A DNA stretch of 64,000 nucleotides from UBA4656 sp002405525 (GTDB taxonomy: Bacteria; Pseudomonadota; Gammaproteobacteria; Xanthomonadales; Ahniellaceae), in NCBI GenBank assembly GCA_036723735.1, contig DAIMGT010000005.1, positions 34,659-98,658 on the forward strand. Reading direction: 5' to 3'. A model generated the notes under the pieces. It ran no database searches, was not told the origin of the DNA, and was given only the letters and a program-made list of their open reading frames with translations. Below are positions 35,558 through 45,268 of the stretch, one piece after another; positions within the stretch are counted from its first letter, which is position 1, and each line of letters starts with the position of its first letter. A program made the translations under genes and the position numbers.

Positions 35558-36628
35558 ATGTCCCAGATCCTGTCCAGTCCCACCTGGCGCGCAGCCGTCC
35601 TCGCCTGCCTCTTGCTCAGTGCCTGCGGCGAGCGCAGCAGCACAGGGGATCGCAAGGATGCCGCCGAAAGCCCCGCGGAGGTGAGCACTCCGGTCGAGGT
35701 TGTGCGGGCATCGCGCCAGCCGCTGCTGTCCAGTTACGCCGGAACCGCCTCGCTGGAGGCCGAGCGTGAGGCGCAGGTGGTGGCCAAGACCAGTGGCGTC
35801 CTGCTGCAACTGCTGGTCGAGGAGGGGGACCGCGTGCGCGAGGGTCAGGCCCTCGCGCAGCTCGACCCCGAACGACCACGGTTGGAAGTCGCACGCGCCG
35901 AGGCGGACTTGCGGCGACTGGAGAACGAGTTCCGCCGGTCGGAGGAGCTGTTCGGGGCCAAGCTGGTCAGTTCGGAGGCCCATGACCGCATCCGCTTCAG
36001 CCTGGAGACCCAACGCGCGGCGTGGGAGCTGGCCAAGCTGGAATTGAGCTACACCCGCATCACCGCGCCAATCGACGGCGTGGTCAGCCAGCGACTCGTC
36101 AAGGAGGGCAATTTCATCCAGGCGCAAGCGCCGCTGTTCCGCATTTCCGACTTCGATCCGCTGCAGGCGGTCCTGAACGTGCCCGAGCGCGAACTGCGCA
36201 CGATGCGGGCGGGCCTCACGGTCACGATGGCGGTCGACGCGGTGCCGGACGCGGCCTTCGAGGGCGTGGTGGCGCGGGTCAGCCCGGTGGTGGATCCGGG
36301 TACCGGCACGTTTCGCGTGACCTGTGAGTTCCGCGACCCCTCGGAGCGCCTCAAGCCCGGCATGTTCGGCCGCCTCGGCGTGGTATACGAGCAGCGCGCC
36401 GACGTGCTGGTGGTTCCGCGGGAGGCGCTGCTCGAGGGCGAGTCCGAAGTCGCGGTCTTCATGGTGCGCGAGGGCAAGGCGACCCGCGTGCCGGTGCGCA
36501 CCGGCGCGCGAAGCGGTGGCATGGTCGAAGTGGTCGAGGGGGTCGCGGAGGGCGATTCGGTGGTCACGGGCGGCGCGGCGACCCTGCGCGACGGCGCCTC
36601 GGTGCAGGTGCTGGAGGGCTCGCGGTGA
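35558..36628 (+). CDS. RND efflux periplasmic adaptor (lipoprotein)
   Basis: The start at ATG 35558 gives a lipoprotein signal (L-L-L-S-A-C, lipobox) and 356 residues of membrane-fusion-protein fold. A lipoyl half-motif V-V-A-K-T-S-G-V-L-L-Q-L-L-V-E-E-G-D-x-V is followed by a helical hairpin of about 70 residues, the returning lipoyl half I-T-A-P-I-D-G-V-V-S, and beta-barrel domains. It links an inner-membrane RND pump to an outer-membrane channel. Its last four bases overlap the first permease gene. No outer-membrane factor is encoded here. Confidence 0.92.
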   Translation: MSQILSSPTWRAAVLACLLLSACGERSSTGDRKDAAESPAEVSTPVEVVRASRQPLLSSYAGTASLEAEREAQVVAKTSGVLLQLLVEEGDRVREGQALAQLDPERPRLEVARAEADLRRLENEFRRSEELFGAKLVSSEAHDRIRFSLETQRAAWELAKLELSYTRITAPIDGVVSQRLVKEGNFIQAQAPLFRISDFDPLQAVLNVPERELRTMRAGLTVTMAVDAVPDAAFEGVVARVSPVVDPGTGTFRVTCEFRDPSERLKPGMFGRLGVVYEQRADVLVVPREALLEGESEVAVFMVREGKATRVPVRTGARSGGMVEVVEGVAEGDSVVTGGAATLRDGASVQVLEGSR

Positions 36629-39600
36629 GCCTCGCCGCTTTCTCGGTGCGCCGCCGCGTCACGATCGGAATGGCGACATTCACCCTGGTGCTTTTCGGCC
36701 TGATCGCACTGGGCGAACTGAAGGTCAATCTGTTGCCGGACCTGAGTTATCCCACGCTGACCGTACGCACCGAGTACGTCGGCGCCGCGCCCGCCGAAAT
36801 CGAAACTCTGCTCACCGAGCCGGTGGAGGAGGCGGTGGGCGTGGTCAAGAACCTGCGCAAGCTGCGCTCCGTGTCTCGCACCGGTCAGAGCGACGTGGTG
36901 CTCGAGTTCGCGTGGGGCACCGACATGGACCGTGCTTCGCTGGAGGTGCGCGACAAGCTCGAGGTTCTGCGGCTTCCGCTCGAAGCCACGCCACCTGTGC
37001 TGCTCAGATTCAACCCCAGTACCGAGCCGATCATGCGCCTCGTGCTTACGGTGCCGCCGGAACTCGCCGACAGTGAACAAGGCGAACTCACCCGCCTGCG
37101 CCGCTACGCTGACGACGAACTGAAGAAGCGGCTGGAGCCGGTCGAGGGGGTCGCCGCGGTCAAGGTGTCGGGCGGCTTCGAGGACGAGGTCCAGGTACTG
37201 ATCGACGAGGCAAGGCTGGCGCAGTTGAACCTGCCGATCGGTTCGGTCATCGACCGCTTGCGGCAGGAGAACGTGAACATCTCTGGCGGCCGGTTGGAGG
37301 AGGGCACCCAGCGCTACCTCGTGCGTACGGTGAACCAGTTCGCCGACTTGGAACAGATGCGCGAGATGCCGGTCGCCAGCCAGAACGGCGTGCCGGTCAG
37401 GCTGCGCGATGTGGCCGAAGTCCGGCAGGGCTTCAAGGAACGCCAGGCCATCATTCGCCTTGCCGGTCGCGAGGCGGTCGAGATGGCGATCTACAAGGAA
37501 GGCGATGCCAATACCGTGGCGGTCGCCACCGCGATACGGCAGGCGCTGCAGCGTCTGGAGCAGCGTAGCATCGCCGCCGGGGAGAAGCCGGGCGAGGAAG
37601 CGCGGCCGGCACAGCGCCCACGTGGTGACTATCGGATCGACGGCATTCCGGTGCGCACGGTCGAAGACGCCTCGATCTTCATCGAAAACGCACTGGCCGA
37701 GGTACGAAAGGAAGCCCTGATGGGTGGTGTGTTCGCCATCCTGCTGATCTTCTTCTTTCTGCGCGACGGCTGGAGCACCTTCGTCATCTCGCTCTCGCTG
37801 CCGGTGTCGATCATCGCCACCTTCTTCTTCATGGGGCAGTTGGGCCTGAGCCTCAACGTGATGTCGCTGGCGGGTCTCGCGCTCGCCACCGGGATGGTGG
37901 TCGACGATTCCATCGTGGTGCTGGAGAGCATCGCCAAGGCGCGCGAGCGCGGGCTGGGCGTGATCGAGGCCGCGGGCGAGGGCACGCGCGAGGTCAGCAT
38001 GGCGGTGGTCGCGTCGACCCTGACCACGATCGCGGTGTTCTTTCCGCTGGTGTTCGTGCAGGGCGTGGCCGGCCAGCTGTTCAAGGACCAGGCGTTGACG
38101 GTGTCGATCGCGCTGGCGATCTCGCTGGTCGTGTCGCTGACCCTGATCCCCATGCTGTCGGCGATCAAGGCGCGGGCGCCACTGGCGTTTCCTGTCGAGC
38201 CGCCGCCCCCGGCATGGCAGCCTGCTTCGCGCAGCGGGCGGCTGGCGATGGCCGCCGCGCAGGCGTCGCTGCGGGCGCTGCGCATGGTTGCCGGAGCAGT
38301 GGTGTGGTTGCTGACGCTCGCCTTCCGGTTTGCCAACCGGACGCTTGGCGCAGGTCTGCGCCGCATCGGCATGCTCGTGCTCAAACCCTACGATTGGGGA
38401 GCGGCGCGCTACCACGCGCTGCTGCCGCGCGCCCTCGAGCAGCCGGCTCTGATCCTCGGGGCTGCAGCGGCGATGTTCGTCGCCAGCATGGCGCTGGTTC
38501 CGACGCTCGGCACGGACCTGATCCCGCAACTGGCGCAGGACCGCTTCGAAGCCACGGCGCGACTGTCGCCAGGCGCGCAGTTGCGCGAGACCGACGCCAT
38601 CGTGCGCTCGCTGCAGCAGGCGCATGCCGAGGACCCGGACATCCAGGCGTTGTATGGCGTGAGCGGCAGCGGGTCGCGCCTGGACGCGAACCCCACCGAG
38701 TCCGGCGACAACATCGCGCAGCTCACCGTGGTGCTGGGCGGCAACTACAGCCGCGCGACCGAGGCGGCCGTGATCGAACGCATGCGGCGAAGTGTTGCGC
38801 AATTCCCCGATGTCGAGGTCAAGTTCGGACGCCCGGAACTGTTCTCCTTCGCGACCCCGCTGGAGGTGGAACTCTCCGGTGGCGATCTCGCTGGCCTGGA
38901 ACGCGCGGGCCGCCGGCTCGCCGAACTCCTCTCCGCGCAACCCGAGTTCGCCGACGTCAAGTCGACGGTGCAACAAGGGTACCCCGAGGTGCAGATCCGC
39001 TTCGACCAGGAGCGCGCCGCCGCGCTGGGGCTGACCTCGCGGCAGATCGCCGACCAGGTGGTGCGCCAGGTGCGCGGCGAGGTGGCCACGCGCTACTCGT
39101 TCCGAGACCGCAAGATCGACGTGCTGGTGCGCGCGCGTGAGGAGGACCGCGCATCGATCGCCGACATCCGCAAGATCATCGTCAACCCGCAGAGTGAACG
39201 GCCGGTCACGTTGGACGCGGTGGCCTCCGTCCTGGAAACGGTCGGTCCCAGCGAGATCCACCGCACTGACCAGACCCGGGTGACGGTGGTGTCGGCGAAC
39301 CTGCGCGGGGTCGACCTCGGCAGCGCGGTTCGGCGCGTGCAGCGCCTCGTGGGCGAGAGCCCGCTCGGCACGGAGGTCCGCGTGCGCTTCGCCGGCCAGA
39401 GCGAGGAACTGGATGCGTCAAGGCAGTCGCTGGTCTTCGCCCTGCTGCTGTCGATCTTCCTCGTCTACCTGGTCATGGCTTCGCAGTTCGAGTCGCTGCT
39501 GCATCCGTTCGTGATCATGCTCACCGTCCCGCTGGCGATGGTGGGCGCGGTCCTTGCGCTGTGGCTGTCGGGTTCGCCGGTGTCGGTGGTGGTGTTCATC

Positions 39601-39978
39601 GGCCTGATTCTGCTGGTCGGCATCGTGGTCAAGAACGCGATCGTGCTGATCGACAAGGTCAACCAGCTGCGCGAGGCCGGGGTCGCCAAGCGGCAGGCGA
39701 TCTGCGACGCCGCCGAGTCGCGGCTGCGGCCGATCGTGATGACTACGCTGACCACGCTGTTCGGCTTCGCGCCGCTCGCCTTCTTCGGCGGGGAAGGCGC
39801 CGAGGTGCGGGCGCCGATGGCGATCACCGTGATCGGCGGGCTGGCCGTGTCGACCCTGCTCACGCTGGTGGTGATCCCGGTGGTCTACGACCTGCTCGAT
39901 CGTCGACCGGACGCGCACTACCGCGCCCGTTCCAGCATCGCGAGCGAGGCGCGCATCCTGGGAGGCGAAGTCACGTGA
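36625..39978 (+). CDS. RND efflux permease 1 (HAE-1-like, proton relay intact)
   Basis: The 1117-residue product has the RND layout of 12 membrane helices with two large periplasmic loops. TM4 has G-M-V-V-D-D-S-I-V-V-L-E-S (both relay aspartates) and TM10 has G-I-V-V-K-N-A-I-V-L-I-D (relay lysine). A hydrophilic linker of about 75 residues in the cytoplasmic middle region (near 520-570) makes it longer than AcrB. It starts at a GTG overlapping the adaptor stop. Its own stop overlaps the second permease start, so the three genes form one transcript. Confidence 0.93.
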   Translation: MSLAAFSVRRRVTIGMATFTLVLFGLIALGELKVNLLPDLSYPTLTVRTEYVGAAPAEIETLLTEPVEEAVGVVKNLRKLRSVSRTGQSDVVLEFAWGTDMDRASLEVRDKLEVLRLPLEATPPVLLRFNPSTEPIMRLVLTVPPELADSEQGELTRLRRYADDELKKRLEPVEGVAAVKVSGGFEDEVQVLIDEARLAQLNLPIGSVIDRLRQENVNISGGRLEEGTQRYLVRTVNQFADLEQMREMPVASQNGVPVRLRDVAEVRQGFKERQAIIRLAGREAVEMAIYKEGDANTVAVATAIRQALQRLEQRSIAAGEKPGEEARPAQRPRGDYRIDGIPVRTVEDASIFIENALAEVRKEALMGGVFAILLIFFFLRDGWSTFVISLSLPVSIIATFFFMGQLGLSLNVMSLAGLALATGMVVDDSIVVLESIAKARERGLGVIEAAGEGTREVSMAVVASTLTTIAVFFPLVFVQGVAGQLFKDQALTVSIALAISLVVSLTLIPMLSAIKARAPLAFPVEPPPPAWQPASRSGRLAMAAAQASLRALRMVAGAVVWLLTLAFRFANRTLGAGLRRIGMLVLKPYDWGAARYHALLPRALEQPALILGAAAAMFVASMALVPTLGTDLIPQLAQDRFEATARLSPGAQLRETDAIVRSLQQAHAEDPDIQALYGVSGSGSRLDANPTESGDNIAQLTVVLGGNYSRATEAAVIERMRRSVAQFPDVEVKFGRPELFSFATPLEVELSGGDLAGLERAGRRLAELLSAQPEFADVKSTVQQGYPEVQIRFDQERAAALGLTSRQIADQVVRQVRGEVATRYSFRDRKIDVLVRAREEDRASIADIRKIIVNPQSERPVTLDAVASVLETVGPSEIHRTDQTRVTVVSANLRGVDLGSAVRRVQRLVGESPLGTEVRVRFAGQSEELDASRQSLVFALLLSIFLVYLVMASQFESLLHPFVIMLTVPLAMVGAVLALWLSGSPVSVVVFIGLILLVGIVVKNAIVLIDKVNQLREAGVAKRQAICDAAESRLRPIVMTTLTTLFGFAPLAFFGGEGAEVRAPMAITVIGGLAVSTLLTLVVIPVVYDLLDRRPDAHYRARSSIASEARILGGEVT

Positions 39979-42900
39979 GCCCGGCCTACCTGAGCCTCAA
40001 GCGACCGGTGACGGCCGTCATGTTCTACGTCTCGCTCATGGTGGTGGGGCTGATTGCCGCTTTCCGTTTGCCACTGGAGCAGTTCCCGGACGTCAACGTG
40101 CCCTTCATCGTGGTCGATCTGCCGTATCCCGGCAGCACGCCACAGGAGGTCGAACGCACGATCACGCGGCCGGCCGAGGAAGCGCTGGCCACCCTGCCCG
40201 GCATCGAACGCCTGAATTCGATCAGTCGCGACAATGGGGCGACGGTGTTCGTGCAGTTTTCGGACTGGGATCGCGACGTCCAGATCACCGCCTCCGAGGC
40301 GCGCGACAGGATGGACGCGATCCGCGGCGAACTGCCGAGCGACTTTCAGCGGTATTTCGTGCTCAATTTTTCTCCGAGCGACCAGCCGCTGATGCGCGTG
40401 CGGTTCGCGTCGGACCGCGACCTGCGGGGCGAGTACTTCCTGATCCAGCGCGTGTTCCAACGCCGGCTCGAGCGGCTGCCCGGAGTGGCGCGGGTCGAGA
40501 TCACGGGCGCGCCGCCGCCGGAGGTCGAGATCGCCATCGACCCGTCGCGCGTCGCCGCGCATAACCTGAGCCTGAACGAACTCGCGGCGAAGCTGCAGGC
40601 GGTGAACTTCTCGGTGTCGGCCGGCTCGATCGATGACGGCGAACGCAGGATTCGCGTTCAGCCGGTCGGTGAGTTGCGCGACCTCGACGAGCTGCGTGGG
40701 ATGGTGCTCGACGGCAAGGGGCTGCGCCTCGGCGACATCGCGGAAGTGCACCTCAAGCTGCAACGCCAGGACATCGCGCGCCGTCTCGAAGGGCGGCCGG
40801 CGGTCGGGATCGACGTGTACCGCGAAACGAGTGCCAACCTGGTCGACGTGTCGCGCGCGGTCGCGCAGGAGCTGGACGAGATCAAGCAGGACCCCGACCT
40901 CGGCGGCATCACGGTGCTGATCTTCGGCGACCAGGCCGAGAGCGTGACCAGTTCGATCAACGAGTTGATCGAGGCCGGTGTGGTCGGCGCGCTTCTGTCG
41001 CTGCTGATCCTGTACTACTTCCTGCGTCACTGGCCGAGCACGCTGATGGTGACGTTGGCGATCCCGATCTGCATCGTCATGACGCTGGGGGCGATGTATT
41101 TCGGCGGACTTTCGCTCAATGTGCTGACGATGATGGGTCTGCTGCTGGGAATCGGCATGCTGGTCGACAACGCGGTGGTGGTGGTGGAGAGCATCTACCA
41201 GTACCGCGAGAGATACCCCAACGATCCACTGCGCTGCGCGCTCGAGGGCACGCGCAGCGTGCAGCTGGCAATCAGTGCCGGCACGCTGACCAGCATCATC
41301 GTCTTCATCCCCAACCTGTTCGGCGAGCGCAACTTCGTCAGCATCTACCTCGGGCAGGTGGCAGTGACCATCACCATTGCCCTGCTGGCCTCGTGGCTGG
41401 TAGCGGTCAGTCTGATTCCGATGATCTCCGCGCGTCTGCGCACGCCGCCGGCGATGCTTGCCCAGCACGGGTTCGTGCCCTCCCTGAGCCGGCGTTATGC
41501 TGCGCTGCTGCGCTGGTCGCTTGCGCACCGGGGCAAGTCGCTGCTGGCGATTCTCGTCGTCGTGCTTGCGAGCCTGGTGCCTTTCCAGTTCATGAAGTTC
41601 GACATGTTCCCTGATGGCGGCGCCCGCGAAGTCGAGATGTCGCTGGAGTGGCGTGGCGCGTACAGCCTGGAGCAGATGTCGGGCGAGATCGAGCGCGTCG
41701 AGCGGTTTCTCGACGAGAACCGGGCGCGGTATCAGATCACCCAGATCTATTCCTTCTTCGGCGAGCGTGGCTTCGGCGGGATCAGCCTCGAACTCGAGGA
41801 CGAGGGAAAGACCTGCGGCAGCCTGCTCGGGGCGGTGCAGTCGTGGTTCGGCGCCGATGGCAGGGGCTGCCTGATTCCTTCGGAGGAGGTGGTCGAGTCG
41901 CTGCGCAAGGACCTGCCCAGGCTGGCGCGCGCCGAGATCCGCTTCCAGGGCGGTGGCGGTCCGCCGGGCGGCGGCCAGAGCGGCGACGGGATGCAGGTCT
42001 ACCTGACGGGCGATTCCACCGAAGTCCTCGAATCCCTGGCGATTGACGTGCTGCCCCGATTCAGCGGCCGGGAGGGGCTGCGCGACGTGAGGATCGACAT
42101 CGGCGACGAGACCAGCGAGGTGCGGGTGGCAGTCAACCGCGAGCGTGCCGCGGCGCTGGGCTTCAATGCGCGCGAGGTCGCGGAGTACATCGGGATCGCG
42201 CTGCGCGGGTCGCCGTTGCGCGAGTTCCGCACCGACGACGGCGAGATCCCGGTCTGGGTGCGCTTCGAGGGCGCGGAGTCCATCGGCATCGAGAATCTCT
42301 CCGGCCTGACCCTGCGCCGCGCCGACGGCACCTCGGTGCCGCTGCTGTCGCTGGTCGACGTCGACATCCGGCGCGGCGCGTCGCAGATCTCGCGGCAGAA
42401 CCGCCGCACCTCGCTGGCGATCGCGGCCAACCTCGCGCCGGGCAGCACGCTGGAGGACGCCCGCAAGACCTTCGAGCAGGTGATGCGCGAGGTCAGCCTG
42501 CCGCCTGGCTACGGCTGGAGCTTCGGCCAGAGCTTCGACAGCGACGACGAGGCCGGCCAGCAGATGGCGTTCAACACGCTCATCGCGCTGCTGATGATCT
42601 TCATCGTGATGGCCGCGCTGTTCGAGTCGATGCTGTTCCCGGCCGCGATCATGAGCGGGGTGGTGTTCTCCGCGCTCGGCGTGTTCTGGTTCTTCGCCCT
42701 GACCGGCACCACGTTCAGCATCATGGCCTCGATCGGCATCCTGGTGCTGATGGGCGTGGTGGTGAACAACGGGATCGTGATGATCGAGCACATCAACAAC
42801 CGTCGCCGCGAGGGACTCGACCGCACCGAGGCGCTGGTGGAGGGGGCGCGCGAGCGCTTGCGGCCGATCCTGATGACGATGGGGACCACGGTGCTGGGCA

Positions 42901-43127
42901 TGCTGCCGCTGTGCTTCGGCGGCACCCAGATCGGCGGCGGCGGCCCGCCGTATTACCCGATGGCGCGGGCGATCGTCGGCGGCCTGGTGTTCTCGACAGT
43001 CGTCAGCCTGCTGTTCCTGCCGACCATCTATGCGATCCTCGACGACCTGCGGACTGCGACCGCCAAGTGGCTGGTCCGCGTCCGCGGCTCGGCGCCGTGG
43101 GCGCGCGCTGCCGGCGAAGGGGCCTGA
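39975..43127 (+). CDS. RND efflux permease 2 (proton-relay residues altered)
   Basis: The 1050-residue product starts at a GTG within the stop of permease 1 and has the same 12-helix RND fold (opening V-S-P-A-Y-L-S-L-K-R-P-V-T). TM4 reads G-M-L-V-D-N-A-V-V-V-V-E-S, so the second relay Asp is Asn. TM10 reads G-V-V-V-N-N-G-I-V-M-I-E, so the relay Lys is Asn. It probably assembles with permease 1, as MdtB and MdtC do, and depends on it for proton coupling. An extra cysteine pair (C-G-S-L-L-G...G-R-G-C-L-I-P) lies in the periplasmic porter region. Confidence 0.92.
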   Translation: MSPAYLSLKRPVTAVMFYVSLMVVGLIAAFRLPLEQFPDVNVPFIVVDLPYPGSTPQEVERTITRPAEEALATLPGIERLNSISRDNGATVFVQFSDWDRDVQITASEARDRMDAIRGELPSDFQRYFVLNFSPSDQPLMRVRFASDRDLRGEYFLIQRVFQRRLERLPGVARVEITGAPPPEVEIAIDPSRVAAHNLSLNELAAKLQAVNFSVSAGSIDDGERRIRVQPVGELRDLDELRGMVLDGKGLRLGDIAEVHLKLQRQDIARRLEGRPAVGIDVYRETSANLVDVSRAVAQELDEIKQDPDLGGITVLIFGDQAESVTSSINELIEAGVVGALLSLLILYYFLRHWPSTLMVTLAIPICIVMTLGAMYFGGLSLNVLTMMGLLLGIGMLVDNAVVVVESIYQYRERYPNDPLRCALEGTRSVQLAISAGTLTSIIVFIPNLFGERNFVSIYLGQVAVTITIALLASWLVAVSLIPMISARLRTPPAMLAQHGFVPSLSRRYAALLRWSLAHRGKSLLAILVVVLASLVPFQFMKFDMFPDGGAREVEMSLEWRGAYSLEQMSGEIERVERFLDENRARYQITQIYSFFGERGFGGISLELEDEGKTCGSLLGAVQSWFGADGRGCLIPSEEVVESLRKDLPRLARAEIRFQGGGGPPGGGQSGDGMQVYLTGDSTEVLESLAIDVLPRFSGREGLRDVRIDIGDETSEVRVAVNRERAAALGFNAREVAEYIGIALRGSPLREFRTDDGEIPVWVRFEGAESIGIENLSGLTLRRADGTSVPLLSLVDVDIRRGASQISRQNRRTSLAIAANLAPGSTLEDARKTFEQVMREVSLPPGYGWSFGQSFDSDDEAGQQMAFNTLIALLMIFIVMAALFESMLFPAAIMSGVVFSALGVFWFFALTGTTFSIMASIGILVLMGVVVNNGIVMIEHINNRRREGLDRTEALVEGARERLRPILMTMGTTVLGMLPLCFGGTQIGGGGPPYYPMARAIVGGLVFSTVVSLLFLPTIYAILDDLRTATAKWLVRVRGSAPWARAAGEGA

Positions 43128-43134
43128 CCGCGGG

Positions 43135-44349
43135 TCAGGCCAACGCGCGCAGTTGTGCGGCGACGCTGAAGCCCGCGACCCAGACCCCGATCGCGGTGCC
43201 GAGACTGGTCAGGAAGAACACCAGGAAGATGCGCGAGACCCGATTGCGCCACCAGCCGCGGAGGCTGTCGAGGTCGTCGCGCAGCGCCTCGAAGTCACCG
43301 ACCCGGGGGTTGCGCGTCCATAACTCGACCGCGCCGCTGACCATTCCCGACGCCAGTGCGGGATGCAGCGGCGTCAGCGGAGACGCGATGAAGGCCGCGA
43401 CGATGGAGAGCGGATGCGCACCGGCGATCGCCGCCCCGGTCGCGCCCAGTGCCCCGGTCAACAGCACCCACGTCAGCACCGCGTCGACGCCGACATCGAC
43501 GCCGCGCGAGAAGGCCCAGGCGAATCCCGCGAGCACGAGGACCAGCAGGGCGATGCCGAACCATTTGCCGAATGAGGATGGCGGCGGCTCGGCGCACAGC
43601 AGGGCCAGGATCCCCTCGGGGTCGCCAGACCGGCTGTCCAGCGCGCGCGCCATGCCGTCGAGATGGCCGGCGCCCACCACCAGCAGCACGCGACGGGCGG
43701 GATTTCGCGCCAGTTCCTCGCGCACCCGCGCGGCCATGTAGCGGTCGCGCTCGGCAATCAGGGCCTCGAACAGCGCCGGCGAGCCGCTGGCGAACTCGGT
43801 GAAGGCCCCCTCCAGCACGTCGCCGGATTTCAGGCGTTCGATCTGCGCCTCGTCGATCGCGCTGTCGTCGAGCAGGCCGACGACCAGACCTGCGCTGAGC
43901 TTGGCGCGGTCCCACCAGCCGACTTCCGCGCGCGCGCGACGCAGGGTGATGCCGACATCGCGGTCGACCAGCCAGCAGGGCATGCCGCGCTCGGCGGCGA
44001 GGTCCATCGCCGCCTTCATCTCGGCGCCGGGTTCGATTCCGAACTGACGGGCCAGACGCCGCTGGTAAGCGCCCAGCGCGAGGCCTGCGGCGACTACGCC
44101 GGCCCGCCCCTCGCGCAACACCCGGAAAAGGTCCATGTCGCGGATTGCGCCTGGATTGCGCATTGCCTCCGCGCGTGGCGCGCAGAGTTCGACGCCGATC
44201 GCATCGAAGGTCCCGCCGTCGACGAGCGCGCGCACCGCGTCCACGCTGGCCCGCGACACGTGGGCGGTGCCGAGCAGCACGACCTCGGTCCCGTCGCGGA
44301 TGACGCGGCGCACCGGCTGGCCTTGGAACTCGTCGCGTTCGATGCTCAT
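43135..44349 (-). CDS. TraB/PrgY-family membrane protein
   Basis: The 404-residue protein begins after a short leader with V-V-L-L-G-T-A-H-V-S-R-A-S, the G-T-A-H-V signature of the TraB family. The soluble part has V-E-L-C-A-P-R and R-D-x-x-M-A-A-R-V-R-E-E, and ends with V-L-L-V-V-G-A-G-H-L-D-G-M. Four or so hydrophobic helices fill the C-terminal 140 residues. In enterococci PrgY/TraB lowers pheromone activity and a protease-like Tiki fold has been proposed; the role in Gram-negatives is unknown. It lies 28 bases after aguB. Confidence 0.88.
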   Translation of the reverse strand: MSIERDEFQGQPVRRVIRDGTEVVLLGTAHVSRASVDAVRALVDGGTFDAIGVELCAPRAEAMRNPGAIRDMDLFRVLREGRAGVVAAGLALGAYQRRLARQFGIEPGAEMKAAMDLAAERGMPCWLVDRDVGITLRRARAEVGWWDRAKLSAGLVVGLLDDSAIDEAQIERLKSGDVLEGAFTEFASGSPALFEALIAERDRYMAARVREELARNPARRVLLVVGAGHLDGMARALDSRSGDPEGILALLCAEPPPSSFGKWFGIALLVLVLAGFAWAFSRGVDVGVDAVLTWVLLTGALGATGAAIAGAHPLSIVAAFIASPLTPLHPALASGMVSGAVELWTRNPRVGDFEALRDDLDSLRGWWRNRVSRIFLVFFLTSLGTAIGVWVAGFSVAAQLRALA

Positions 44350-44377
44350 TGAGGCCGGGGCGGCCGGGTTTCGCGGG

Positions 44378-45268
44378 TCAATCGCGGAAGCGGCGCAGCA
44401 GGTCGCCATAGGCGTCGATGCGGCGGTCGCGCAGGAAAGGCCAGATGCGGCGCACGGTTTCGCTGCGCGCGAGATCGATGTCGCACAGCAGCAGTTCCGG
44501 CTCGGGCTCGCCCGCGCGGGCGAGGAATTCGCCCTGTGGGCCGACGACGAAGCTGCAACCCCAGAACCGGATCCCGCGGCCCGAGCTGTCCGGCGCGGCC
44601 TCGAAGCCGGTGCGGTTGACCGCCAGCAGCGGCAGTCCGTTGGCGACTGCATGTCCGCGCTGCACGGTGATCCACGCGTCGAGCTGGCGGTCCTTTTCGG
44701 ACTGCGGGTCCGCCGGGTCCCAACCGATCGCGGTCGGGTAGAGCAGCAGTTCCGCGCCGGCCAGCGCCATCAGGCGCGCCGCTTCCGGGTACCACTGGTC
44801 CCAGCACACCAGCACGCCGAGTCGACCCACCGAGGTGTCGATCGGCGTGAATCCCAGGTCGCCAGGAGCGAAGTAGAACTTCTCGAGAAAGCCCGGATCG
44901 TCCGGGATGTGCATCTTGCGATAGGTGCCGCGATGGCTGCCGTCGGCGTCGAACACCACCGCAGTGTTGTGGTGGAGTCCCGCCGCACGGCGCTCGAACA
45001 GCGAACCCACGATGACCAGCGCGTGCGCCCGCGCCAGCGCCGACAGGCGCGCAGTGCTGTCGCCGGGGATGGGTTCGGCGCGGTCGAACTCATCGACGCT
45101 TTCGTGCTGGCAGAAGTACGGCCCGTTGTGCAGTTCCTGCAGCAGCACGAGTCGGGCGCCCGCAGACGCAGCCTGCCCGACCGCGGTCTCGATCGCGGCG
45201 AGGTTGGCCTCGCGACTGCCGCGATCACGGTCCTGGACCAGCGCGACGCGCAGAACCCTCGGGCTCAT
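44378..45268 (-). CDS. aguB: N-carbamoylputrescine amidohydrolase
   Basis: The 296-residue nitrilase-fold enzyme has the catalytic Glu in L-L-Q-E-L-H-N-G-P-Y-F, Lys in Y-R-K-M-H-I-P-D-D-P-G and Cys in L-V-C-W-D-Q-W-Y-P-E. The Q-E-L-H-N-G-P-Y-F and K-M-H-I-P-D-D-P-G blocks are diagnostic of AguB. It hydrolyses N-carbamoylputrescine to putrescine, CO2 and ammonia. Its start lies inside the 3' end of aguA (44-base overlap). Confidence 0.96.
   Translation of the reverse strand: MSPRVLRVALVQDRDRGSREANLAAIETAVGQAASAGARLVLLQELHNGPYFCQHESVDEFDRAEPIPGDSTARLSALARAHALVIVGSLFERRAAGLHHNTAVVFDADGSHRGTYRKMHIPDDPGFLEKFYFAPGDLGFTPIDTSVGRLGVLVCWDQWYPEAARLMALAGAELLLYPTAIGWDPADPQSEKDRQLDAWITVQRGHAVANGLPLLAVNRTGFEAAPDSSGRGIRFWGCSFVVGPQGEFLARAGEPEPELLLCDIDLARSETVRRIWPFLRDRRIDAYGDLLRRFRD

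Noticed and set aside
36049..39261. A minus-strand open frame of 1070 codons across the RND genes
   Set aside because: It is antisense to two clear RND genes; the product is His/Arg/Gln-rich with no known motif.
39918..42791. A minus-strand open frame of 957 codons over the second RND permease
   Set aside because: His/Asp/Arg-rich shadow of a membrane-protein gene; no start signal or family sequence.
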